NCBI GenBank assembly: GCA_963765745.1
Contig: CAVXXM010000001.1
Span: 248,001-312,000, forward strand
Reading direction: 5' to 3'
Origin: JAHFPN01 sp963765745
GTDB lineage: Bacteria > Pseudomonadota > Alphaproteobacteria > Rhizobiales > Xanthobacteraceae
Length of the DNA stretch: 64,000 bases
Positions 8,780 through 18,799 of this stretch are shown here, in pieces. Each line of letters opens with the position of its first letter. The stretch's first letter is position 1. A program made the position numbers and the translations under genes. The notes under the pieces are model-generated. The model was given only the letters and a program-made list of their open reading frames with translations. It was not told the origin of the DNA and did no database searches.

Positions 8780-10603
8780 TCAGTGACTATCCCTCGGCGT
8801 GCCCTTGGTGTGGGCGACATCCTGATATTTGACCGCGGGCTTGAGCACCATGCCGCCTTCCAGCTGATCGACCATGCCGCGCTGGATTTCCTGCCAGGGC
8901 GTCTGGCTTTTCGGGAACTTGTAGCCGCCCTGGCGCTCGAGCGCCTTCCTGCGGCGCGCGAGCTCCGCGTTCGAGATCAGGATGTTCGCGGTGCCCTTGT
9001 TGAGGTCGATCCGGACGATGTCGCCGGTCTTCACCAGCGCGAGCCCGCCGCCCGCCGCCGCCTCCGGCGAGGCGTTCAAGATCGAGGGCGAGCCGGAAGT
9101 GCCCGACTGGCGGCCGTCGCCGATGCAGGGCAAGGACAGAATGCCCTTCTTGATCAGCGCGGCCGGCGGCTGCATGTTCACGACCTCGGCCGCGCCCGGA
9201 TAACCGATCGGGCCGACGCCGCGGATGAACAGCATGGTGCGCTCGTCGATCTTGAGCTTCGGATCGTCGATGCGCTTGTGATAATCCTCGCGGCCGTCGA
9301 ACACGACCGCGCGGCCCTCGAACATGCCGGGGTTGCTCTTGTCGGTGAGATAGCGCTTGCGGAATTCCTCGGAGATCACGCTGGTCTTCATGATCGCCGA
9401 ATGGAACAGATTTCCGCGCAGCACCTTGAAGCCGGCCTTCTTCTTCATCGGGTGCTTGTAGGGGAAGATCACTTTCTGGTCGGCGATCCGCGCATTCTTG
9501 AGGTTCTCGCCCATGGTCTTGCCGTTGACCGTGAGCACGTCGGGATGAATGCGCTTGTAGCGCAACAGTTCGTTCATCACCGCCGGCAGGCCGCCGGCGC
9601 GGAAATATTCCTCGCCGAGATACTCTCCGGCCGGCTGCATGTTGACCATGAGCGGCACGTCGAAGCCGTATTTCTCCCAGTCATCGATGTCGAGCTTGAC
9701 GCCGACGTGGCGCGCGATGGCGTTGATGTGGATCGGCGCGTTGGTCGAGCCGCCGATCGCGGAATTGGCGACGATCGCGTTCTCGAACGCCTTGCGGGTG
9801 AGGATGTCGGAGGGCTTCATGTCCTCCCACACCATCTCGACGATGCGCAGCCCGGTTTCGTACGCGATTTGCCCGCGCTCCTTGTAGGGCGCCGGAATCG
9901 CGGCGCAGCCGGGCAGCGACATGCCGAGCGCTTCGGCGAGCGCGTTCATGGTCGAGGCGGTGCCCATGGTGTTGCAATGGCCGATCGACGGCGCCGAGGC
10001 CGCGACGATGTCGACGTATTCCTTGTAGTCGATCTCGCCGGCGGCGAGACGCTCGCGCGCCTTCCACTTCACGGTGCCGGAGCCGGCGCGCTCGCCCTTG
10101 TACCAGCCGTTCAGCATCGGCCCGCCGGACAGAACGATGGCGGGCAAATTCACCGTCGCCGCCGCCATGAGGCAGGCGGGCGTCGTCTTGTCGCAGCCGG
10201 TCAGCAGCACGACGCCGTCGAGCGGGTAGCCGTAGAGCACCTCGACGAGCCCGAGATAAGCGAGGTTGCGGTCGAGCGCGGCGGTCGGCCGCTTGCCGGT
10301 TTCCTGGATCGGATGCATCGGGAACTCGAAGGCGATGGCGCCGGCCTCGCGGATGCCCTCGCGCACGCGGTGGGCAAGGTCCAGGTGGTGGCGGTTGCAG
10401 GGCGACAGATCCGAGCCGGTCTGGGCGATGCCGATGATGGGCCTGCCGGATTGCAACTCGCCGCGGGTGAGCCCGTAGTTCAGATAGCGCTCGATATAGA
10501 GCGCGCTCATGCCCGGATCGTCGGGATTGTCGAACCAGAGCTTGGAGCGGAGCTTGGCGCCCTTGCCGTTGCCCTTGTGCTTGCTCGCTGGAACCTTGGC
10601 CAT
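8780..10603 (-). CDS. IlvD/EDD-family sugar-acid dehydratase (L-arabinonate/D-xylonate type)
   Basis: This cytoplasmic iron-sulfur enzyme removes water from an aldonic acid to give a 2-keto-3-deoxy acid. The three cluster cysteines of the family are present: C69 (SPCN), C137 (TGCDK, with the lysine that is carbamylated in characterised relatives) and C210 (GHCNTMG). At 607 residues with a short basic N-terminus it matches the pentonate-dehydratase branch rather than IlvD proper. A GGGAGG site lies 5 bases before the ATG at 10603. It is divergent from an aminotransferase across a 130-bp region holding a perfect 16-bp palindrome. The KDG-type kinase and aldolase downstream fit the product. Exact substrate is inferred. 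Confidence 0.9.
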   Translation of the reverse strand: MAKVPASKHKGNGKGAKLRSKLWFDNPDDPGMSALYIERYLNYGLTRGELQSGRPIIGIAQTGSDLSPCNRHHLDLAHRVREGIREAGAIAFEFPMHPIQETGKRPTAALDRNLAYLGLVEVLYGYPLDGVVLLTGCDKTTPACLMAAATVNLPAIVLSGGPMLNGWYKGERAGSGTVKWKARERLAAGEIDYKEYVDIVAASAPSIGHCNTMGTASTMNALAEALGMSLPGCAAIPAPYKERGQIAYETGLRIVEMVWEDMKPSDILTRKAFENAIVANSAIGGSTNAPIHINAIARHVGVKLDIDDWEKYGFDVPLMVNMQPAGEYLGEEYFRAGGLPAVMNELLRYKRIHPDVLTVNGKTMGENLKNARIADQKVIFPYKHPMKKKAGFKVLRGNLFHSAIMKTSVISEEFRKRYLTDKSNPGMFEGRAVVFDGREDYHKRIDDPKLKIDERTMLFIRGVGPIGYPGAAEVVNMQPPAALIKKGILSLPCIGDGRQSGTSGSPSILNASPEAAAGGGLALVKTGDIVRIDLNKGTANILISNAELARRRKALERQGGYKFPKSQTPWQEIQRGMVDQLEGGMVLKPAVKYQDVAHTKGTPRDSH

Positions 10604-10647
10604 CGCCGCCTCCCGGGCCGCCGGGTCACTTGCCCACGGCCATTTTG

Positions 10648-10663
10648 AACCGTTCGAACGGTT
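10648..10663. promoter_or_regulatory. Perfect 16-bp palindrome, putative operator
   Basis: AACCGTTCGAACGGTT is its own reverse complement. It sits 44 bp upstream of the dehydratase start and about 70 bp upstream of the aminotransferase start, in the divergent promoter region. A further half site TTTGAACGG follows at 10667-10675. The form (16 bp with a central TTCGAA) suits a dimeric repressor of the LacI or GntR type, but no such regulator is in the window. The role is inferred from symmetry and position. Confidence 0.6.
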
Positions 10664-10733
10664 TGATTTGAACGGATTTATGCGCCTAAAGTCGGCGCGA
10701 AATCAATCATAAGAACTCCAAGGGGGAGCGTCC

Positions 10734-11914
10734 ATGCTGCGTACCGTTGCCGCCTTCGATCGCATCGGCGAGGAGAACGCCTTCGCGGTGCTGGCGCGCG
10801 CGACCGAGCTCGCGGCCAGGGCCGCGACATCATCAATCTCGGCATCGGCCAGCCCGACTTCCGCACGCCGGACCATATCGTCGAGGCCGCGATCAAGGCG
10901 CTGCGCGACGGCCACCACGGCTATACGCCCTCGGTCGGCATCAAGCCGCTGCGCGAGGCGGTGGCGGCCGACCTGTTCAAGCGGCTCGGCGCCAAGGTTT
11001 CGCCCGACGAAGTGATGATCATGCCGGGCGGCAAGCCCACCATGTTCATGTCGATCCTGATGTTCGGCGAGCCGGGCGCGGACATCCTCTATCCGGACCC
11101 GGGCTTTCCGATCTATCGCTCGATGATCGAGTTCACCGGCGCCAATCCGGTGCCGGTGCCGATCCGCGAGGAGAACGGCTTCGCCTTTTCCGCCGAAGAA
11201 ACGCTGAAGCTGATCACGCCGAAGACGCGGCTATTGATCCTGAACTCGCCGGCCAACCCGACCGGCGGCGTCACGCCGAAGAGCGAGGTGGACAAGCTGG
11301 TCGCCGGGCTGGCGCGGCATCCGGACGTCGCGATCCTGTCCGACGAGATCTACGACCAGATGGTCTATGACGGCGAGCAGCACGTCTGCCTGCTCAATTA
11401 TCCGTCGATCCGCGACCGCGTGATCCTGCTGAACGGCTGGTCGAAGACCTACGCCATGACCGGCTGGCGGCTCGGCTACGCGGTGTGGCCGGGCAAGCTC
11501 TACGACTATGCGCGCAAGCTCGCGGTCAACCTGCATTCGTGCGTCAACGCGCCGTCGCAGTATGCCGGCATCGCGGCGCTGACCGGCCCGCAGGACGCGG
11601 CGCGCGCGATGGTCGCCGAGTTCGACAAGCGCCGGAAGATCGTGGTCGAGGGCCTGAACAAGCTGCCGGGCGTCTCCTGCGCCACGCCCAAGGGCGCGTT
11701 CTACGCCTTCCCCAACATCAAGCGCACCGGCTGGAAGGCGAAGAAGCTCGCCTCGACGCTGCTTGAGGAAACCGGCGTCGCGATCGTCGGCGGGCCGGAT
11801 TTCGGCATTCTCGGCGAAGGCTATATCCGCGTCTCCTACGCCAACTCGGCGGAGAATATCCTGAAGGCGCTCGGGCGCATGGGCGAGTTTCTGGCGAGCC
11901 GCAAGGCGGCGTGA
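10734..11914 (+). CDS. Class I/II pyridoxal-phosphate aminotransferase (one frameshift)
   Basis: This fold-type I aminotransferase, of the aspartate-aminotransferase-like group, has about 393 residues after correction. The N-terminus beginning at 10734 (strong GGGGGAG site) reads correctly to about 10818, then shifts. Restoring one G in the run at 10818-10821 joins it to the frame carrying DIINLGIGQPDF, NSPANPTGG, the PLP lysine in WSKTYAMTGWRLGY and the substrate-binding arginine in YIRVSYANS. The break is probably a homopolymer error. The MliC gene starts one base after the stop. The amino donor is unknown. Confidence 0.85.
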
Positions 11915-11915
11915 C

Positions 11916-12239
11916 GTGGTTCAAGCGCGCACATTCGCCGGATGCGTGTTGGCCACGGGGCTTTTCACGGCAACCCTGATTGGCCCGGCGGTCTCCGCAA
12001 CGGCCCAGAAGCCATTCACCTACCGTTGCGACGACGGCACCGTGCTGACCGTAAGCTATCTGCGCTTCATCCGACTGCAGGCGGCGCGGCTGACGATCGA
12101 CAGCAAGACGATGGTGCTGCCGCAGCGGCGTTCGGCCGACGGCGGCCGCTACGCGCGGGGCGGAATCCAGTTCTGGATCAAGGGCCGCTCGGCCACACTC
12201 ACGCGCCAAGGCAAGACCGCCCATTGCGAAACGAACTGA
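11916..12239 (+). CDS. Exported MliC-like (C-type lysozyme inhibitor) protein
   Basis: This 107-residue protein has a signal peptide (to about residue 30, SATA) and a single MliC-like domain: FTYRCDDGTVLTVSY, then ARLTIDSKTMVL, an exposed central segment and a C-terminal cysteine in TAHC that can pair with the first. MliC proteins inhibit C-type lysozyme at the cell envelope. It lacks a clear lipobox, so it would be periplasmic. The start is a GTG one base after the aminotransferase stop. It is followed 6 bp later by an acyl-CoA dehydrogenase, so it sits inside an operon. Function is inferred from fold similarity only. Confidence 0.68.
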   Translation: MVQARTFAGCVLATGLFTATLIGPAVSATAQKPFTYRCDDGTVLTVSYLRFIRLQAARLTIDSKTMVLPQRRSADGGRYARGGIQFWIKGRSATLTRQGKTAHCETN

Positions 12240-12245
12240 GCCCGT

Positions 12246-13481
12246 ATGACTGACCGTGCGCTCTCCGAAGAACAGCGCCTGATGCGAGCGAGCTGCCGCG
12301 CGTTCGTCGACGGCGTGGTCATCCCCTTCATCCGCAAGAACTGGCAGCGCGAATGGATGATGGACCCCGACGGCCGGCTGCCGAGGGAAATTCTCGCCGC
12401 CGCCGACAGGATCGGCATCCGCACGCTCGGCGTGCCCGAGGAATTCGGCGGCACCGAGTTCGAGCCCAAGACCGAGGTGCAGACGTTCGCGCTGATCGCG
12501 GAAGAGATCGCGCGCGGCGATGCGGGGCTTTCGGACAAGCTGGTGCAGAACTGGAAGATCGCGATCCTCTTGCGCAACCTCGCGCCGCGGCACTTGCAGG
12601 AGCGCTGGTTCAAGCGGCTCGTGGAAGACCCGCAATTCCTGCTCGCCCATTGCCTGACCGAGCCGCGCGGCGCCTCGGACCGCTGGCTGCCGTACAACGT
12701 GCCGGAAGCGGCGATGCAGACGCGGGCCGTGAAGCAGGGCAGCGAATGGATCATCAACGGCCGCAAGCACTTCATCTCGAACGGCTATGACGCGGGGCTC
12801 TACGTCGTCTACGCCAACACCAATTCGAAGGCCGGCGTGCTGCAGGGCACGTCTTCGTTCCTGGTGCCGCGCGAGACCAAGGGAGTGAGCGTCGCCCGCT
12901 GCAACGAAACCATGGGCGGCCGCTTCATGAACAACGGCGAGATCGTGTTCGAGGACTGCCGCGTGCCGGCGGACCACCTGCTCGCCGAGAACGACGCCCT
13001 CGCCAAAGCCGGCATCTATTTCCGGCCGGGCAAGATCATCCAGGCGGCGAAGAATCTCGGCGTCGGCGTCGCCGCCTTCGAGCGCACCGCCGACTACGTG
13101 CAGAACTACGTGCAGGGCGGCCGTATCCTGATCAAGCATCAGGCCGTGGCGCTGCGGCTCGCCGACATGGCGACAAAGATCGAAGCCGTGCGCGCGCTGC
13201 TCGGCCGCGCCGCCGACGCGGTCTCCGAGAGCGCGCCGGAGGCCGACGCGCTCTGCAACATGGTCAAGGTGTTCGCGTCGGAGGAGATTTTCAAGGTCTG
13301 CCAGAACGCCATGGAGCTGCACGGCGGCCACGGCGTGATGCTGGAGATGGGAATCGAGAAGCTGTTCCGCGACGCGGCGATCTTTCTGCATTCCGACGCG
13401 ACCGCGGACATCTCCCGCTTCAAGATCATCAAGGCGATGTTCCCGGCGACTGCCGGCGCCTATGCCGGACCGGAGAAATAG
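12246..13481 (+). CDS. Acyl-CoA dehydrogenase family protein
   Basis: This FAD-dependent enzyme has 411 residues and resembles catabolic acyl-CoA dehydrogenases. The N-terminal helical domain, the beta-barrel (LTEPRGASDRW, then GSEWIINGRKHFISNG) and the C-terminal helical domain are in order. The C-terminus holds the family motif ELHGGHGVMLEMGIEKLFRD, whose glutamate in the EMGIEKL stretch corresponds to the usual catalytic base region. The chain-length or branched-substrate preference cannot be read. It is in a run of plus-strand genes with tiny gaps, between two small exported proteins. Confidence 0.9.
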   Translation: MTDRALSEEQRLMRASCRAFVDGVVIPFIRKNWQREWMMDPDGRLPREILAAADRIGIRTLGVPEEFGGTEFEPKTEVQTFALIAEEIARGDAGLSDKLVQNWKIAILLRNLAPRHLQERWFKRLVEDPQFLLAHCLTEPRGASDRWLPYNVPEAAMQTRAVKQGSEWIINGRKHFISNGYDAGLYVVYANTNSKAGVLQGTSSFLVPRETKGVSVARCNETMGGRFMNNGEIVFEDCRVPADHLLAENDALAKAGIYFRPGKIIQAAKNLGVGVAAFERTADYVQNYVQGGRILIKHQAVALRLADMATKIEAVRALLGRAADAVSESAPEADALCNMVKVFASEEIFKVCQNAMELHGGHGVMLEMGIEKLFRDAAIFLHSDATADISRFKIIKAMFPATAGAYAGPEK

Positions 13482-13488
13482 GTTCGGA

Positions 13489-13899
13489 ATGCGGCTGGCA
13501 TTTCTCGCGATTTTTCTTTTTGCCGCGCCGGCGCTGGCGCAGGAGCTGCGCCCCTCACAGGCCGCCTGCGAGCGCAGCAAGCTTCCTGGCCGGGCCTATA
13601 TCGAGTGCCTGGAGGCAGCGGCGCGCGCGGCGGACAAGGCGCTCAATGACGCGCAAGCGCGGGCGCGGGCGACAATCGATGCGCGGCCCGATCTCGCCGC
13701 CGTGCAGAAGAACCGCTGGAAGAACGCACTCGACGAGGCCATGAACGCCTTCATCGCTTTCCGCAATGTGGAGTGCCAGAACGTGGCGCCCTATGAAGGC
13801 GCGCGCGGCATCGGCGCTTTCGAGGAGCGCCTCGCATGCCTGGTGGACAAGGCCGCAGCGCGGGCGCGCGAGCTGGACTCGCGATACAGGAAACCCTGA
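13489..13899 (+). CDS. Exported DUF1311/LprI-domain protein
   Basis: This 136-residue protein has a signal peptide (to about residue 18, APALAQ) and a DUF1311 (LprI-like) domain with four cysteines: CERS, ECLEAAARAADKALN, ECQN and ACLVDKAAARARELD. In Mycobacterium the LprI protein has been reported as a lysozyme inhibitor; most homologues are uncharacterised. The ATG at 13489 starts the signal peptide; the frame stays open into the preceding gene but that extension has no leader. Its stop overlaps the start of the kinase gene (TGATG), so the two are translationally coupled. Confidence 0.72.
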   Translation: MRLAFLAIFLFAAPALAQELRPSQAACERSKLPGRAYIECLEAAARAADKALNDAQARARATIDARPDLAAVQKNRWKNALDEAMNAFIAFRNVECQNVAPYEGARGIGAFEERLACLVDKAAARARELDSRYRKP

Positions 13900-14825
13900 T
13901 GGCGCGCGCGGTCTCGGTCGGCGAAGTGATGGTCGAGCTGGCGCGCGGGCCGGACGGCCGTTTCGCGCTCGGCTATGGCGGCGACACCTTCAACACCGCC
14001 GTTTATCTCGCGCGGCTCGGCGTCGATACCGCCTATGCGACGGCGCTCGGCGAGGACCCCTATTCGGAGGCGATACTCAAGCGCGCCGCCGACGAGGGCG
14101 TTTCGACCGAGCTTGTGCTGCGCGAGCCCGGCCGCGCGCCGGGGCTTTATCTGATCGAGACCGACAAGAAGGGCGAGCGCACGTTTCATTACTGGCGCGA
14201 CACCTCACCGGCGCGCGAGCTGTTCGAGCTTCCTGGCTGGGAGCGCGTGGCGGAGGCGATCGTCACCGCCGATCTGGTCTATTTTTCCGGCATCACGCTC
14301 TCGCTCTATTCGAACGCCGGCATCGGCCGTCTGCTCGCCACGCTCGAGTTCGCGCGCCAGCGCGGCGCCAAGATCGCGTTCGACAGCAATTATCGCCCGC
14401 GCGGCTGGAAGAGCGACGAGGCGCGGGCGCGCGCCGTGTTCGCCGAGGCGCTTACGCGCGTCGATATCGCGCTGCCGACCTTCGAGGACGAGGCGCGGCT
14501 ATGGGGCGACGCCGATCCGGGGGCGACCGTCGAGCGCTTGCGCGGGTTCGGCGTTTCCGAGATCGCGGTGAAGAACGGGCCGAAGCCGGCGCTGGTGGAC
14601 GCGCAAGGGGTCCGCGCCGAGGTTCCGGTGCCGAAGACGGTCAAGCCCGTGGATACGACGGCCGCCGGCGACGCCTTCAACGCCGCCTATCTCGCGGCGC
14701 GGCTCAAGGGCGCGGAGCCGCTCGCCGCGGCGCGCGCGGCGCACGTGCTCGCCGCCGAGGTGATCCGCCATCGCGGCGCGCTCATTCCGCGCGCTAAGCC
14801 GAAGAAGGCGAAGAAACGCCGCTAA
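13899..14825 (+). CDS. kdgK: PfkB-family carbohydrate kinase, 2-keto-3-deoxygluconate kinase-like
   Basis: This cytoplasmic kinase of 308 residues phosphorylates a 2-keto-3-deoxy sugar acid (KDG or a relative), making the substrate for the aldolase encoded 200 bp away. PfkB signatures are GGDTFNTAVYLARLG (28-42) and DTTAAGDAFNAAYLAA with the catalytic D258. The HYWRDTSPAREL segment (97-109) resembles the KDG-binding region of characterised KDG kinases. The ATG overlaps the stop of the upstream gene and has AGGA upstream. The C-terminus ends in a lysine/arginine-rich tail. The gene symbol is a family-based call. Confidence 0.85.
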   Translation: MARAVSVGEVMVELARGPDGRFALGYGGDTFNTAVYLARLGVDTAYATALGEDPYSEAILKRAADEGVSTELVLREPGRAPGLYLIETDKKGERTFHYWRDTSPARELFELPGWERVAEAIVTADLVYFSGITLSLYSNAGIGRLLATLEFARQRGAKIAFDSNYRPRGWKSDEARARAVFAEALTRVDIALPTFEDEARLWGDADPGATVERLRGFGVSEIAVKNGPKPALVDAQGVRAEVPVPKTVKPVDTTAAGDAFNAAYLAARLKGAEPLAAARAAHVLAAEVIRHRGALIPRAKPKKAKKRR

Positions 14826-14834
14826 TTTCTATTC

Positions 14835-15006
14835 TGTCATTCCGGCCGAGCGCACCCGGATCGGCGCTTCGCGCCGTCCGGGCACAGGCTCCGCGCGAGA
14901 GCCGGAATCCATAACCGCTGACTGAGCAAAGTTTGCTCCGTAAGTGTTTATGGATTCCGGGCTCGCGGCCCCGGATCAAGTCCGGGGGCCGCGCTCCGGA
15001 ATGACA
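14835..15006. repeat. Intergenic palindromic repeat, copy D
   Basis: This is the longest copy. Outer arms TGTCATTCCGG and CCGGAATGACA and inner arms GGAATCCATAA / TTATGGATTCC frame a loop. The left half shares the same GC-rich module as copy A (CACCCGGATCGGCGC and following), and the right half carries an additional internal hairpin, GGCCCCGGA with TCCGGGGGCC. It lies between the converging kinase and aldolase genes and may end transcription from both sides. Confidence 0.87.
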
Positions 15007-15016
15007 GCTTGGATTG

Positions 15017-15664
<648 letters not shown>

Positions 15665-15752
15665 GGTTTGATATGAACCTTCATAGCCCTCCGCCGCAAG
15701 TCATACCCGGGTCAACGAGGTCGAACCACTCGTCCGCTGAACCGCGCGGCGT

Positions 15753-16668
15753 TCAAAGCCGATAAATCCGCACCGCGTTGTCGTGGAAGAGTTTCTTCTG
15801 CTCGGTGAGCGGCCGGTCGGCGACCGCGGCGCGGAACCCGTCATAGATCGTCTTGAACGAACCGACGATCGAATCGACCGGAAAATTGCTCGCGAACATG
15901 GCGCGGTCGTGCGCCGAAGATCGAGATCGCGTCGCGGATCACGGGGCCATTGGATTCCAAGGTCCATGGCCGGCTGGGCTCGCCCAGACCCGAGACCTTG
16001 ATCGCGACATTGGGGTGGGCCGCGACTTGCTCCAGCGCACGGCGCCAGCCGGCAAGGCCCTCGGCACTGCGGTCGATGGGAAGTCCAGCGTGGACGATGA
16101 CAATCTGCGTCTTCGGAAAATCCGCGGCGAGCTCGGCGGCCGCGTCCATGTGCCACCAGGGCACCTGCAGATCGAAGGAGAAGCCGTGGCGCGCGAGCAG
16201 CGCGTAGCCGCGCCGCCACTTGGGATCGTCCATGGAGCCGGGTTCGCCGCGCTTGGCCTCGCGCGCGCTCGGCGCCGGCGCCGGAAAGTTACGGATGCCG
16301 CGCACCAGCGGGCTTTTCGCGTGGCCGGCGAGCACTTCCTCGATGTCGTCGCGGTCGGGCCAGGCAGCGGCGACGCAGGCATTGGGCAAACCGTGCTCCT
16401 TGGCGATGCCGTCGAGCCAGCGGGTCTCGGCCACGGGATTCCTGCGATCCCACCAGGCCTCCTCGTGCACGGTCTTGACCACGCGATAGGGCGCGACGTC
16501 GCGCCGGTAATCGGCGGGAAAATAATTGCGCTTGATCGACGAATAGTCGCCGTAGCGGAAATGCACCGGCACCGGATCGCACAGCCAAGGATGATTCTTC
16601 CGGCTCAGGTCCCAGAAATGATGATGGCAATCGACGATATCGAGGGATTCGATCGGCGCGAGGGGCAT
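15753..16668 (-). CDS. Amidohydrolase 2 family, L-fuconolactonase/rhamnonolactonase-like (one frameshift)
   Basis: This metal-dependent hydrolase (COG3618-like) belongs to the group that opens sugar lactones or pyrone lactones. The metal motif is at the start, CHHHFWDL (residues 14-21), and the chain has WWDRRNPVAETRW and the VHAGLP strand. Translation breaks near 15908-15914. In the next frame the expected ending MFASNFPVDSIVGSFKTIYD and a stop at 15753 follow, so one extra base is assumed. The corrected protein has about 304 residues. The start ATG is 3 bp after the stop of the upstream dehydrogenase, so they are one operon. Lactone type is unknown. Confidence 0.82.
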
Positions 16669-16671
16669 GGC

Positions 16672-17553
16672 TCACTTCTTCTCGTAGAGCGTGACGATCG
16701 AGGCGGAATCGCGCATCGCACCGCCGGCTTCGACATAAGCCGCGAACTGCGCGGCGGCGGCGGCCGCGAGCGGCAGTTCGAGCCCGAAGCCGTGGCCGAA
16801 TTCCTTGACCGCCTTCATGTCCTTCAAGAGCTGGCGCGCGTAGCTTTTCGGCGGCTCGAAGTCGCGCGCCTGCATCTGCGTATAGACGCGCCGCAGCAGC
16901 GCGCCGTCGGCGAAGCCGCCGGCCAGGCACGCGGGGAGCTTCGCGGCGTCGATGCCGGAGACCTCGGCGAGCGCGACGGCTTCGGCCATCAGCACGAAGC
17001 CGGTGCCGACGATGGCCTGGTTGATCATCTTGGCGGTCTGGCCGGCGCCGGACGGGCCCATGTGGGTGAAGTTGCCGGCCATGTCGCTCATAAGCGGCCG
17101 GATCGCCTCGATATCGGCCGCCTCGCCGCCGGCCATGACCGTCATGGTGCCTTCGCGCGCGGCGACCGGCCCGCCGGAGAGCGGCGCGTCGACCCAGTGC
17201 ATGCCGGTCTCGCGCTTCAGGCGCGCGGCCATGTCGCGCGTTTTGGCCGGGTCGGCGGTGGAGAGATCGATCAGAATTTGTTTGCCGTGCGCCTTGGAGG
17301 CGATGCCATTTTTTCCAAACACGCAGGCTTCGACGGCATCGGTATTGAGCACACACATGAGTACAAGATCGCTCGCGGCGGTCACCTCCGCCGGCGATCC
17401 GGCCGCCACCGCGCCGTGCGGGACCACGGTATTGAGCCGCGCGGGCTCGCGGTTCCACACGGTGACTGGATAGCCACGTTCCAAAAGCCGCCGCACCATG
17501 GCCTCGCCCATAAGGCCGATGCCAACGAAGCCGAGTTTGGGTTTCCCGTTCAT
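16672..17553 (-). CDS. 3-hydroxyisobutyrate dehydrogenase-family NAD(P)-dependent oxidoreductase (L-threonate dehydrogenase-like)
   Basis: This beta-hydroxyacid dehydrogenase has 293 residues. It shows GIGLMG (11-16) for cofactor binding, the substrate motif DAPLSGGP (S126) and the catalytic lysine K175 in GAGQTAKMINQ. The family covers 3-hydroxyisobutyrate, tartronate semialdehyde, 6-phosphogluconate-like and L-threonate (LtnD) substrates. The ATG at 17553 is chosen because an AGAGG site lies 5 bases upstream; a GTG two codons earlier would overlap that site. It is followed closely by the lactonase gene and preceded by the CaiB gene after 9 bp. Confidence 0.87.
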   Translation of the reverse strand: MNGKPKLGFVGIGLMGEAMVRRLLERGYPVTVWNREPARLNTVVPHGAVAAGSPAEVTAASDLVLMCVLNTDAVEACVFGKNGIASKAHGKQILIDLSTADPAKTRDMAARLKRETGMHWVDAPLSGGPVAAREGTMTVMAGGEAADIEAIRPLMSDMAGNFTHMGPSGAGQTAKMINQAIVGTGFVLMAEAVALAEVSGIDAAKLPACLAGGFADGALLRRVYTQMQARDFEPPKSYARQLLKDMKAVKEFGHGFGLELPLAAAAAAQFAAYVEAGGAMRDSASIVTLYEKK

Positions 17554-17562
17554 GTTCACCTC

Positions 17563-18790
17563 TCAGCCGACTGCGCCGATGTCGGCGACTGCGATTGCGC
17601 CTGCCCGCGCCATGCGGTCGATCTCGGCGTCGGAGAAGCCGTGCTCGCGCAACACTTCACGCGTGTGCTCGCCGTAGAGCGGCGCGCCGCGCTGCACGCC
17701 GCCGGGGGTCGCCGAAAATTTAATCGGCAGGCCGATCGTCTTCACCGCGCCGAGCTTGCTGTGGCGCGTTTCGACCACCATTTCGCGCGCCAGCGTCTGC
17801 TCGTTCTCCTGCATCTGCAACACATCAAGCACGGGTCCGGCCGGAATCTTCGCGCGCTCCAGAAGCTCGAGCCATTCTGCGCTCGCGCGCTTCTTGAAAT
17901 CCGGCGCAAGCGCCTCGGCGAGCACCGCTTGGTGCTGGATGCGATCGGCGTTGGTTTTGAAGCGCGGGTCGGCGGCGAGATCCTGCCGCCCGAGCAACTC
18001 GACGAGGCGCAGCCAGTTGGTCTGGTTGGCGGCGCCGACCGTGATCCAGCCGTCCTTCGTTTCGAATGCTTGATAGGGCGCGTTCAGCGGATGCGCCGAG
18101 CCCATGGGCCCCGGCGCTTTGCCGGTGGCGAGCGCGATGGCCGATTGCCAATAGGTGAGCGTGATGCCGGCCTCGAACAGCGAAGTATCGACCAACTGGC
18201 CCGCGCCCGTCTTCTCGCGCGCGTGCAGCGCCGCGACCACGCCCATGGCCGCAAGGATGCCGGCGGTGATGTCGGAAACGGGCGCGCCGACCTTGACCGG
18301 CGGCCGGCCCGGCCCCTCGCCCGTGATGCTCATGAGCCCGCTCATGCCCTGCGCCACGAGGTCGAAGCCGGCGCGGTCGGCATAGGGCCCGGTGCGGCCG
18401 AAGCCGGAGACCGAGCAATAGACCAGCCTGCGGATAGTCGTGCTTGAGCGCCTCGTAGCCGAAGCCCATGCGCTCCATCGCACCGCGACGGTAGCTCTCG
18501 GTCAGCACGTCGGCGTTCTCTAACAGGCGATGCAGCACGCGCTTGCCGTCCTCGCTCTTGAGATCGACGGCGACGCCGCGCTTGTTCCGGTTCATCATCA
18601 GGAACGCGGCCGACTCGTCGCCGACCGCGGGCGGCAGAAAGCTTCGCGTATCGTCGCCGCCCGGAATCTTCTCGACCTTGATCACATCGGCGCCGAGATC
18701 GGCCAACATGAGGCCGCAGGTCGGTCCCGCCATCACGTGGGCGAGCTCGATGACCTTGACGCCCTTCAGCGGACCCGTGCGTTCGGCCAT
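17563..18790 (-). CDS. CaiB/BaiF-family class III CoA-transferase (one frameshift)
   Basis: This CoA-transferase of about 408 residues after correction moves CoA between carboxylic acids. The N-terminal part (LKGVKVIELAHVMAGPTCG, IKVEKIPGGDDTR) and the C-terminal part (YCSVSGFGRTGPYADRAG, FDLVAQGMSGLMSITG with the conserved aspartate) are in two frames that join if one extra base near 18429 is removed. The join falls in a well-conserved stretch (HDYPRLVYCSVSGFG), so error is likely. It starts 10 bp after the end of the Rid gene, in a minus-strand operon with the dehydrogenase and lactonase. Its substrate is not predictable. Confidence 0.85.
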
Positions 18791-18799
18791 GCTGCTGCC

